Of a stretch of 64,000 nt of DNA, positions 8,221 to 15,579 are shown in pieces. This stretch comes from Micavibrio sp. UBA6929. GTDB taxonomy: Bacteria > Pseudomonadota > Alphaproteobacteria > Micavibrionales > Micavibrionaceae. The stretch is taken from positions 306,333-370,332 of the forward strand of contig DKAJ01000012.1 of the NCBI GenBank assembly GCA_002448815.1, read 5' to 3'. The translations under genes were made by a program, and so were the position numbers. The notes beneath the pieces are model-generated. The model made no database searches. It worked only from the letters and a program-made list of their open reading frames with translations, and was not told where the DNA came from. Numbering within the stretch: position 1 is the first letter of the stretch; the number at the start of each line of letters is the position of its first letter.

Positions 8221-9759
8221 ATGGTAATGAAAGTGCTCCGCGATACAGCAAGTGGTGGAATCGGTAAGTTTATCCTCTTTGGATTTCTTGTCTTGGCCGT
8301 TGCTGGACTAGCCTTAATGGATATTGGAGGTTTCTTCCGCACAGGCACTGGATCAAACAATGTCATCAAAATTGATGGCGAAACTGTTCCTATCACCGAT
8401 TTCGATCGCGAAGTACGCAGACAGTTAGCGCCCGTTGGGATCGCACCCAAAGATGCCTATAAAATGGGATACATGAACCAAATTATCGCAGGCGAAATCC
8501 GCAAAGTACTCTTAAACAACCTTGCCACAGATACAGGAATCGCTATCGACCAACCACGCGTGGCCGCCCACATTGCAAAACTTATCAAACCGCTTAGCAC
8601 CGATGGACAGCGCCCCGAAGACATCTTGCGTCAAATTTTGCGCAACCAAGGTCTGACTGAAAAGCAATTCGAAGACGCCATTCGCGATGAGATGAAAAAC
8701 ACGCTCATCACCGATGCCGTTGCCGCAGGCGCTGCAAAAATCAACCCCAGCATTATTGATGGCCTATACCAATTCCAAAATGAAAGCCGCGACATCGAAT
8801 ACCTGAAATTCCATGACACAGAAATGGATATCGAAACACCTGACGATGCCACGCTTCAGCACTACTATGATACACTGCGCGAAACATATAAAATCCCCGA
8901 AACACGCGAAATTCAGGTTTTCTTACTTGATGACAGCGACCTGAAAAAAGACACATCTTTGGATGCCGTTGCGATTTTGGACGAGAAATATGCACGCGTT
9001 GAAAAACTGGAAGACCTTGCCGCATCTGGTCTGTCTGCCGAAGATATCGCATCAGAAGTCGCCATTAAAACGTACACCATCCCGCAAATTGGCACATCAG
9101 GCCAGTTGCTTGGCGATGAAATCAAGTTGCCAAAGCTCATCACACAAAATCTGCCTCAAATCGCCGAAGAAGCCTTCGCACTGGATATCGGGCAAACATC
9201 AATGGCACTGGAATTTGACGGCGCACAATTCGCCGCAGTGCGCGTCAACGCGATGCAGCCTCAAGACTACCACCCGTTTGAAAAGGTCAAAACACAACTC
9301 ATTGAACGCTGGAAGAAAGAGCAACAGCACACCTTAACGCTGCAACGCGCCGAAGACGTCAAACGCCAATTAGAAGAAGAAGGCATATCCTTTGAAACAT
9401 ATGCCGACACGCAAAAACGCAATTACCGCAACGCAGAAGGCTTGCAACGCGGCAAAGCCCTTGCGCCCTTCCCTAAAGGCGCCGTAAACATGGCCTTCAC
9501 CGCGCAGCCTGGCACATATCTGATTACGCAAATCGAAGGCGGCGCAACGATTATTAACGTTACAAACGTCAACATCCCGCAAATCACAGACACAGTGCGC
9601 CAAAGCAGCGCCTATAAAACCCTGCACAGCGCCATCAAAGATAGCGCCAGCGAAGAAGCCCTCGCCACTATCCTCGAGGACATGCACAGTAAAACACCTG
9701 CGCTGATCAATTATGACTTGCTGAATCGCATCTATGGGGATAACAGCGAATTTTATTAA
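8221..9759 (+). CDS. ppiD: Peptidyl-prolyl isomerase-like periplasmic chaperone (PpiD/SurA-N type)
   Basis: PpiD-like proteins are inner-membrane-anchored periplasmic chaperones that help outer-membrane and secreted proteins leave the Sec channel. The 512-residue protein has an N-terminal cytoplasmic stretch, one membrane helix (FILFGFLVLAVAGLALMDIG, about 17-36), a SurA-N-like region (VIKIDGETVPITDFDREVRRQ onwards) and a parvulin-like middle that looks diverged. An open frame reaches back to a TTG at 8197; I prefer the ATG at 8221 because AAAAGGAA lies about 9 bases upstream. Alphaproteobacteria usually carry this gene just before trpE, as here (30-base gap). Catalytic isomerase activity is uncertain. 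Confidence 0.85.
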   Translation: MVMKVLRDTASGGIGKFILFGFLVLAVAGLALMDIGGFFRTGTGSNNVIKIDGETVPITDFDREVRRQLAPVGIAPKDAYKMGYMNQIIAGEIRKVLLNNLATDTGIAIDQPRVAAHIAKLIKPLSTDGQRPEDILRQILRNQGLTEKQFEDAIRDEMKNTLITDAVAAGAAKINPSIIDGLYQFQNESRDIEYLKFHDTEMDIETPDDATLQHYYDTLRETYKIPETREIQVFLLDDSDLKKDTSLDAVAILDEKYARVEKLEDLAASGLSAEDIASEVAIKTYTIPQIGTSGQLLGDEIKLPKLITQNLPQIAEEAFALDIGQTSMALEFDGAQFAAVRVNAMQPQDYHPFEKVKTQLIERWKKEQQHTLTLQRAEDVKRQLEEEGISFETYADTQKRNYRNAEGLQRGKALAPFPKGAVNMAFTAQPGTYLITQIEGGATIINVTNVNIPQITDTVRQSSAYKTLHSAIKDSASEEALATILEDMHSKTPALINYDLLNRIYGDNSEFY

Positions 9760-9789
9760 ACCCTTATACACCAAGGCATTTCAAAACTT

Positions 9790-11310
9790 ATGCACAGCCT
9801 ATCCACATCTGATACAGATTTCATCCACACCTACGACAGCGCTAAAACACAGGTGTATTATCGCTGGATCGAAGGGGATTTAGAAACCCCTGTTTCAGCG
9901 TATCTTAAGCTCTGCGGTCAGGAAGATTACAGTTTCCTTTTAGAATCTGTCGAAGGCGGACAAACACTTGGGCGTTATTCAATTATTGGCTTTGCCCCTG
10001 ATATGGTCTGGTCACATGATAACGCGTCAACAACCACGACAATCACACAAAATGGCACCACCTCTCAGGACACTAAGACACCATTACAGTCTTTGCGCGC
10101 CTATATACAGGCATGCCATATTGACGCCGAACTGCCTGCTGACCTGCCGCCAATGGCGGTTTCAGGCTTGTTTGGCTATTTAGGCTACGACACAATCCGC
10201 TGGATCGAGGACATCCCAAACAACAACCCTGATGACCTGAATGTTCCTGATGCCATTTTAATTCGTCCGCAAACATTAGTGATCTTCGACAATGTCAAAA
10301 ACATGATTTGCCTTGCAAAGCCTGTGTATAACCATGTGGACAATACGCAAAAAACCGCTTCAGAAGCTCTTTTAGAAATTAAAGGCGATCTGGATAAAAT
10401 CGTGGATAAGTTAGGTGCGCGCATCAATGAAAGCCTGCTGAGCGCACGCAGTAACATTACCCAGCCCCTAACGCCTGTATCCAATACTGACAAACCCACA
10501 TATCTAAAGGCCATCGATCAAACAATTGAATACATCAAACAAGGTGAGATCTTTCAGGGCGTTATCGCACAACGCTTCGAGGTCCCTTTCGACCTGCCTT
10601 CATTTGATCTCTATCGTGCCTTGCGCCGCCTGAATCCATCACCGTTTTTGTTCCACCTTAACTTAAACGGCTTTGCTCTTGTCGGGTCCAGCCCCGAAGT
10701 TCTGGTGCGCGTGCGTGATAACACCGTAACAATCCGCCCGATCGCCGGAACACGCAAACGCGGCGCAACCCCCGCAGAGGACAAAGCACTCGCCGAAGAA
10801 TTACTGGCAGACGAAAAAGAATGCGCCGAGCATTTAATGCTCCTCGACCTCGGGCGCAACGATGTTGGACGTATCAGTGAATATGGCAGCGTAAATGTCA
10901 CAGATCGCTTCATAATCGAACGTTATTCACACGTTATGCACATTGTATCCAACGTTGAAGGCCGCCTGTCTGCGGACAAAGATTCCATCGACGCCTTTTT
11001 CTCAGGATTCCCCGCAGGCACAGTCAGCGGCGCGCCAAAAATTCGCGCCATGGAAATCATCGATGAACTTGAAGTCAACCAGCGCAAAACATACGCAGGA
11101 TCAATTGGTTATTTCTCGGCGCATGGCGATATCGACACCTGCATCGCACTGCGCACCGCGCTTGTCAAAGATGGCAAAGTCTATGTGCAGGCCGGCGGCG
11201 GCGTTGTCGCCGACAGCGACCCAGAATTCGAATATCAAGAATCTGTTAACAAGGCCAAAGCCGTTATTAGCGCTGCGCAACTTGCGATTGAACGCTCAAA
11301 ACAACGCTAA
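9790..11310 (+). CDS. trpE: Anthranilate synthase component I
   Basis: TrpE converts chorismate to anthranilate with ammonia supplied by TrpG, the first step of tryptophan synthesis. The 506-residue protein has the N-terminal regulatory region (SYSIIGF-type stretch GRYSIIGFAPD) and the chorismate-binding catalytic domain (PSPFLFHLNL, GSSPEVLVRV, RPIAGTRKRG, LLDLGRNDVGRI, FPAGTVSGAPKIRAMEII, AGGGVVADSDPEFEYQES). No leader peptide or attenuator is visible in the 30-base gap after ppiD. The last 44 bases overlap the end of the reverse-strand deacetylase-like gene, which separates trpE from trpG. Confidence 0.96.
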   Translation: MHSLSTSDTDFIHTYDSAKTQVYYRWIEGDLETPVSAYLKLCGQEDYSFLLESVEGGQTLGRYSIIGFAPDMVWSHDNASTTTTITQNGTTSQDTKTPLQSLRAYIQACHIDAELPADLPPMAVSGLFGYLGYDTIRWIEDIPNNNPDDLNVPDAILIRPQTLVIFDNVKNMICLAKPVYNHVDNTQKTASEALLEIKGDLDKIVDKLGARINESLLSARSNITQPLTPVSNTDKPTYLKAIDQTIEYIKQGEIFQGVIAQRFEVPFDLPSFDLYRALRRLNPSPFLFHLNLNGFALVGSSPEVLVRVRDNTVTIRPIAGTRKRGATPAEDKALAEELLADEKECAEHLMLLDLGRNDVGRISEYGSVNVTDRFIIERYSHVMHIVSNVEGRLSADKDSIDAFFSGFPAGTVSGAPKIRAMEIIDELEVNQRKTYAGSIGYFSAHGDIDTCIALRTALVKDGKVYVQAGGGVVADSDPEFEYQESVNKAKAVISAAQLAIERSKQR

Positions 11311-12346
11311 CAGGCGCAAGCTCTAGCCCCTTTTCATCCAGCGTCGGCAACCATTTTTGCAAGGCCTCTATCGTCACATCCTTTGGATGACCAATGGCAA
11401 TGGCATATCCTTTTCGATGTGCGATAGCTTCCAGTTTCTCAAGCGCACCCATCACAAATTCAACCGTTTCTTCATGATCAAGAAAAACATCACGCTGCGC
11501 ATAGTAGATCCCCTCTTCCGCAGCAATATCAGCCGCGACAGAGCTGCTAATCGTTTTCGAGTCAATAAACACAAGCCCCTTTTCTTTTAAGGCTTGCATG
11601 ACCTGATGCATGATGCGTGAATTTTGGGTGAGCTTACTGCCCATATGATTATTAATGCCGATATAACCATCAAAGCTTGCGAAGATTTTCTTCAGATTTT
11701 CATCAACTTGCTCTGCGCTCATCTCATCCATCAAAGCCATCGGCCCTGGATCTTGATCTGCGCTCATGGGCTCCATTGGCGTATGGATCATCAGCTCATG
11801 TCCCAAAGCGCGCGCTGTTGCAGCTTGCTTACGCACATGCGGCGCATACGGCAAATACGCCAGTGTTAAGGGCGCGGGTAAGGCGGCAACGGCAGATGAT
11901 CGTGCCTTACTCAGCCCCATATCATCAATAATAATAATCACCTTGGCCTTACTGTTGCCAGCGGCAGGCTCAAAGGCGGCGGCATACTCTTGCCACTTTA
12001 ATATATCTATATCTGCATGCTCTGGCGATGGAGCAGACGGCACAATCTCAAGCGCGGCGTCAGGCTCCGCCTTATCTTGCTCTGGCACATCTTCAGGGGA
12101 GAGCATATCCTCAACCACAGGCAAGGGCGCGTTAACAGCCTCAGGCGGCAAGTTAAAATAATCTTCAACGGGAACAGGCACATACGATTCAACAATATCA
12201 AAGCTGCCCGACGACGATGGAAAGCGTATATAATTGATTCCGCCCAAAAAGAACAAATCAATCATCAACATTAAAAAACCGCCAATACCAACGATCAGCA
12301 AGGTTTTCTTCGCATTTCCATGCGGTTTTCTATAACGCAATACCAT
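11267..12346 (-). CDS. Divergent polysaccharide deacetylase family protein (YibQ-like)
   Basis: The protein has one N-terminal membrane helix (TLLIVGIGGFLMLMIDLFFL), a Pro/Glu/Asp-rich linker and a C-terminal domain of the divergent polysaccharide deacetylase family (KVIIIIDDMGLSKARS, ALGHELMIHTPMEP, GINNHMGSKLTQ, VFIDSKTISSS, GYAIAIGHPKDVTIEAL). It should be an anchored periplasmic protein; family members are linked to envelope maintenance, and the substrate is unknown. Start is uncertain: ATGs lie at 12346 and 12388. I prefer 12346 because MVLRYRKPHGNAKK gives a positive-inside anchor and leaves room for the trpG promoter. It sits on the opposite strand inside the trp genes and overlaps the trpE 3' end by 44 bases. 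Confidence 0.8.
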   Translation of the reverse strand: MVLRYRKPHGNAKKTLLIVGIGGFLMLMIDLFFLGGINYIRFPSSSGSFDIVESYVPVPVEDYFNLPPEAVNAPLPVVEDMLSPEDVPEQDKAEPDAALEIVPSAPSPEHADIDILKWQEYAAAFEPAAGNSKAKVIIIIDDMGLSKARSSAVAALPAPLTLAYLPYAPHVRKQAATARALGHELMIHTPMEPMSADQDPGPMALMDEMSAEQVDENLKKIFASFDGYIGINNHMGSKLTQNSRIMHQVMQALKEKGLVFIDSKTISSSVAADIAAEEGIYYAQRDVFLDHEETVEFVMGALEKLEAIAHRKGYAIAIGHPKDVTIEALQKWLPTLDEKGLELAPVSVVLSVQSQVAQR

Positions 12347-12364
12347 GATTCCAAACAATAAAGC

Positions 12365-12394
12365 TTGAAGCACACAAACGCCATGCATTATAAG
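12365..12394 (+). promoter_or_regulatory. Promoter for trpGDC with start at the trpG ATG
   Basis: TTGAAG (12365-12370), an 18-base spacer and TATAAG (12389-12394) precede the trpG ATG at 12402. Transcription would begin about 7 bases after the -10, that is at or next to the A of the ATG. No ribosome-binding site is visible, so a leaderless message is likely. Confidence 0.55.
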
Positions 12395-12401
12395 AAATGC
12401 G

Positions 12402-12971
12402 ATGATTATTCTTATTGATAACTATGACAGCTTTACTTACAACATCGCCCAATATCTGGGTGATTTGGGATGCACGCTTGAAATCCACCGCAACGACAAG
12501 ATCACGGTGGACGAAGTCTTGTCCCGCGAACCAAGCGGCATAGTCTTATCCCCTGGCCCTAGCGACCCCGACCATGCAGGCATTTGCCTTGCAACTGTTG
12601 CCGCGGCGGCCAAGCACAACATTCCGCTACTTGGTGTTTGTCTTGGCCATCAAACTATCGGACAGGCCTTTGGCGGCAAAATCGTACAAACTGCGCCGCT
12701 ACACGGAAAAACATCTGAGATCACCCATTCGCAAACAGGGCTATTCGCGGATATCCCCTCGCCTTATACAATTGCGCGCTATCACTCTCTTGTGATTGAA
12801 AAAGACACCTGCCCAGATTGCCTAGAGGTCACCGCACAAACACAAGACGGCATCATCATGGGGGTTCAGCACAAAACCCTGCCCATTTGCGGCGTACAGT
12901 TCCACCCAGAAAGCATCGCAACCGAGCATGGCCACACGCTTTTGCAAAATTTCATCAACACAACGAAGTAA
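12402..12971 (+). CDS. trpG: Anthranilate synthase component II (glutamine amidotransferase)
   Basis: TrpG releases ammonia from glutamine and channels it to TrpE. The 189-residue class I amidotransferase opens with MIILIDNYDSFTYNI, has the nucleophile C80 in LGVCLGHQTIGQAFGG, and ends with the His/Glu pair in GVQFHPESIATEHG. It is separated from trpE by a reverse-strand gene, so it needs its own promoter, and one is visible directly upstream. trpD follows after 21 bases. Because pabA and trpG are close relatives it could also serve p-aminobenzoate synthesis; context favours trp. Confidence 0.93.
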   Translation: MIILIDNYDSFTYNIAQYLGDLGCTLEIHRNDKITVDEVLSREPSGIVLSPGPSDPDHAGICLATVAAAAKHNIPLLGVCLGHQTIGQAFGGKIVQTAPLHGKTSEITHSQTGLFADIPSPYTIARYHSLVIEKDTCPDCLEVTAQTQDGIIMGVQHKTLPICGVQFHPESIATEHGHTLLQNFINTTK

Positions 12972-12992
12972 CCCCCACTTATATTCATAACA

Positions 12993-14048
12993 ATGATTAA
13001 CACCTGCATAAAAACCCTTCAAAACGGCCAATCACTCAGCGAAGACCAAATGATCGCAGCAATGAACGCCATCATGTCTGGCGACGTTTCTCACGATGAT
13101 TTGCTAATCTTCCTCATAGCGCTAAGCGATAAGGGCGAAAACATCGATGAAATCACTGCTGCGGCCAAGGTCATGCGCGAGAAGGCCATTGGCATGCAAT
13201 CACCCTACGGCGCAGTGGATTGCTGCGGCACGGGCGGTGATGCAAAGGGCACATACAACGTCTCAACCGCCGTTTCCATTATTGCCGCAGCTTGCGGCGT
13301 CCCTATGGTTAAGCATGGCAACCGCGCTTCAAGCTCTAAATCCGGTGCGGCAGATGTCCTTGAGGTCCTCGGCGTTAACCTTGATGCAGACATCCGCAAT
13401 ATTGCCTACGCAATCAAGGCACTTAACTTCGCCTTCTTTATGGCGCCGAATTACCACCCAGCAATGCGCCATGTTGCCGCCGTACGCAAAGAAATCGGCA
13501 AACGGACCATCTTTAACCTGCTTGGCCCCCTTGCTAATCCGGCGAAGGCCCGCATACAGCTTATCGGCGTTTACGACAAAAAACTCACCCGCACATTTGC
13601 CGAGGTTCTAAAACGATTGGGATCAAAACGCGCCCTTATCGTTCACGGCGCAGACGGACTTGATGAAATCAGCATCAGTGCAGAAACACATTTCGCGCGC
13701 CTTGACGAAGAAGGCACCATTACCGAGGGCACACTCACGCCTGATGATTTTGGCCTTAAAACGCACAAAATGGATGACATTATCGGCGGATCACCAGAAG
13801 ACAACGCAGTGGCATTGCGCGCCCTGCTCGAAGGCAAAACAGGTGCATACCGCGATATTGTACTAGCAAACACCGCAGCTGTGATAAACCTGCACGACCC
13901 AGAAATCACCCTAACCGACGCCATCACCAAGGCCGCCGCCGCCATCGATAGCGGCGATGCCTATGAACTGTTTAAAGATTACATTGCAATCACACGCCTT
14001 GACCATGAAACGCACCCCGAAATAAAGGATATGGCAATCAATGACTAA
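12993..14048 (+). CDS. trpD: Anthranilate phosphoribosyltransferase
   Basis: TrpD joins anthranilate to PRPP. The 351-residue protein has the PRPP-binding CCGTGGDAKGTYNVSTAVS loop, the VKHGNRASSSKSGAADVLEVLGV substrate loop and the NLLGPLANPAK motif, all standard for the family. It follows trpG by 21 bases and overlaps trpC by 8 bases, so translation is probably coupled. Length is normal and nothing is missing. Confidence 0.96.
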   Translation: MINTCIKTLQNGQSLSEDQMIAAMNAIMSGDVSHDDLLIFLIALSDKGENIDEITAAAKVMREKAIGMQSPYGAVDCCGTGGDAKGTYNVSTAVSIIAAACGVPMVKHGNRASSSKSGAADVLEVLGVNLDADIRNIAYAIKALNFAFFMAPNYHPAMRHVAAVRKEIGKRTIFNLLGPLANPAKARIQLIGVYDKKLTRTFAEVLKRLGSKRALIVHGADGLDEISISAETHFARLDEEGTITEGTLTPDDFGLKTHKMDDIIGGSPEDNAVALRALLEGKTGAYRDIVLANTAAVINLHDPEITLTDAITKAAAAIDSGDAYELFKDYIAITRLDHETHPEIKDMAIND

Positions 14049-14823
14049 TGTCCTCGATGAAATTTGCGCAAAAAAGCGCACCCATGTCGCGCAACAAAAG
14101 GCGATTGCACCCCTTGCTGAGATCAAAAGCAAGATCAACGCCGCGCCTGCGCCGCTTGGCTTTATCAACGCACTGCGCGCCAAGGATTTTCCCGCTATCA
14201 TCGCCGAAGTCAAAAAGGCCAGCCCCAGCAAAGGCGTCATTCGCGAAGACTTCAACCCCGAAGATATCGCCATCACTTACGAAGACAATGGCGCGGCATG
14301 CCTTTCAGTCCTAACTGATGCGCCCTATTTTCAAGGCAGTGATGCAATCTTTAAACAGGTGCGCGCTGTATCGACCCTGCCTATGCTACGCAAAGATTTT
14401 ATGGTCGATCCCTATCAAATCTATGAATCGCGGGCAATGGGCGCAGATTGTATCCTGATCATCATGGCGGCGCTGGATGACGCGCTTGCACAAGACCTTT
14501 ATGCACTTGCAACAGATTTAGGCATGGACGCACTGATTGAAATCCATAACGAGGAAGAGCTCCACCGCGCGCTCAAATTTTCACCACACATGATTGGTGT
14601 CAATAACCGCAACCTCAAAACACTGGACGTCGATGTGCAGACCAGCATTGATCTGTCATCACAAATCCCAGACAGCGCCGTTAAAGTCGCCGAAAGCGGC
14701 CTTAAAGATCATGCAACACTTTGTGCGCTGCAAAATCACGGCTATCACAGTTTCCTCATCGGCGAGAGCATGATGCGCCAAAACGACATAGGCGCCGCAT
14801 TACAAAGCCTGCGCGGTAAATAG
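14041..14823 (+). CDS. trpC: Indole-3-glycerol-phosphate synthase
   Basis: TrpC closes the indole ring of tryptophan from carboxyphenylamino-deoxyribulose phosphate. The 260-residue TIM-barrel enzyme carries FPAIIAEVKKASPSKGVI, the SVLTDAPYFQGS segment, LRKDFMVDPYQIYE, GVNNRNLKTLDVD and the late phosphate-binding AESGLKDH and FLIGESMM. It overlaps trpD by 8 bases. It is a stand-alone enzyme with no fused TrpF. In many alphaproteobacteria moaC and moeA come next; here an 81-base gap leads straight to lexA. Confidence 0.96.
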   Translation: MTNVLDEICAKKRTHVAQQKAIAPLAEIKSKINAAPAPLGFINALRAKDFPAIIAEVKKASPSKGVIREDFNPEDIAITYEDNGAACLSVLTDAPYFQGSDAIFKQVRAVSTLPMLRKDFMVDPYQIYESRAMGADCILIIMAALDDALAQDLYALATDLGMDALIEIHNEEELHRALKFSPHMIGVNNRNLKTLDVDVQTSIDLSSQIPDSAVKVAESGLKDHATLCALQNHGYHSFLIGESMMRQNDIGAALQSLRGK

Positions 14824-14833
14824 CAAAACAAAC

Positions 14834-14860
14834 TTGACACAAACCGTGAATATATATAGA
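14834..14860 (+). promoter_or_regulatory. lexA promoter
   Basis: A perfect -35 TTGACA (14834-14839) is followed by TATAGA (14855-14860, 15-base spacer) or TAGAAC (14857-14862, 17-base spacer) as the -10. The candidate LexA operator overlaps the -10 and the expected start. Confidence 0.6.
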
Positions 14861-14873
14861 ACAAAAAGTGTTC
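14859..14873 (+). promoter_or_regulatory. Candidate LexA operator (GAAC-N7-GTTC)
   Basis: The 15-base inverted repeat GAACAAAAAGTGTTC lies over the -10 region of lexA, 31 bases before its ATG, a position suited to autorepression. Alphaproteobacterial LexA boxes are usually the direct repeat GTTC-N7-GTTC; this has the same half-site and spacing but inverted orientation. Binding is inferred from position and half-sites. Confidence 0.5.
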
Positions 14874-14904
14874 ATACATTTTCAAAGTTACGGTAAAAAA
14901 AAGA

Positions 14905-15570
14905 ATGCTAACACGCAAACAACGCGACCTTCTCCTTTATATTCACGAACATATGGATGGCTCGGACATCGCCCCGTCATTCGAGGAAATGAAAAACGCC
15001 CTGAACCTGAAATCGAAATCAGGGATCCACCGCCTTATCTCTGCCCTGGTTGAACGTGGCTATATCGAACGCTTGCCGCACCGCGCGCGTGCCCTCAAAA
15101 TCATCCGCCTGCCCGAAGAAGCCACACCGAAACCTGCCCCTGCCCCTGTTGCAAATAACAACGCACCAGATATGAGCGGCGAATTTATCTCTGTGCCTCT
15201 GCACGGAAAAATTGCGGCAGGCACACCCATCGAAGCCATCCGCGACGAAGTCAATCTTGTTCACATCCCAACAGACCTCGCCTCCGCGCGCGGGGAAACA
15301 TACGCCCTGACTGTTGATGGCGATTCCATGATCCTTGCTGGCATTCATGATGGCGACACCGTTATTATCGAGCGCTGCGACAACGCGCCCGTTGGCACCA
15401 TTATCGTCGCACTGGTTGACGGCGAAGAAGTGACCCTGAAACGTCTGCGCCGCGCTGGCAATAAAATCATACTGGAACCAGAAAACGACAGTTACGAGCC
15501 ACAAGTGCTTGAACCACATCGCGTTCAAATCCAAGGCCGCCTTGTCGGCCTCATGCGCACATACCACTAA
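14905..15570 (+). CDS. lexA: LexA repressor (SOS response)
   Basis: LexA represses DNA-damage genes and cleaves itself when RecA filaments form. The 221-residue protein has the N-terminal winged helix (LTRKQRDLLLYIHEH, APSFEEMKNALNLKSKSGIH, RGYIERLPHRARAL, about 1-68), a Pro/Ala linker, then the S24 peptidase domain. The cleavage site is A105-G106 in GKIAAGTP, the nucleophile S141 in GDSM and the general base K179 in VTLKRL. A candidate operator overlaps its promoter. It converges with comEC across 9 bases. Confidence 0.96.
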   Translation: MLTRKQRDLLLYIHEHMDGSDIAPSFEEMKNALNLKSKSGIHRLISALVERGYIERLPHRARALKIIRLPEEATPKPAPAPVANNNAPDMSGEFISVPLHGKIAAGTPIEAIRDEVNLVHIPTDLASARGETYALTVDGDSMILAGIHDGDTVIIERCDNAPVGTIIVALVDGEEVTLKRLRRAGNKIILEPENDSYEPQVLEPHRVQIQGRLVGLMRTYH

Positions 15571-15579
15571 TCACGCAGG

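Noticed and set aside
9760..9789. trp leader peptide or attenuator before trpE
   Set aside because: The gap from ppiD is only 30 bases, with no Trp-rich open frame and no alternative stems.
14870..14884. Direct GTTC-N7-GTTC LexA box beside the inverted site
   Set aside because: After GTTC at 14870 the second half at the correct spacing reads TTCA, so the usual direct repeat is not present.
15019..15567. Open frame of about 180 codons on the minus strand opposite lexA
   Set aside because: It mirrors the lexA coding frame, gives an unrelated Cys/Asp-rich protein with no family features, and lexA itself is clear.
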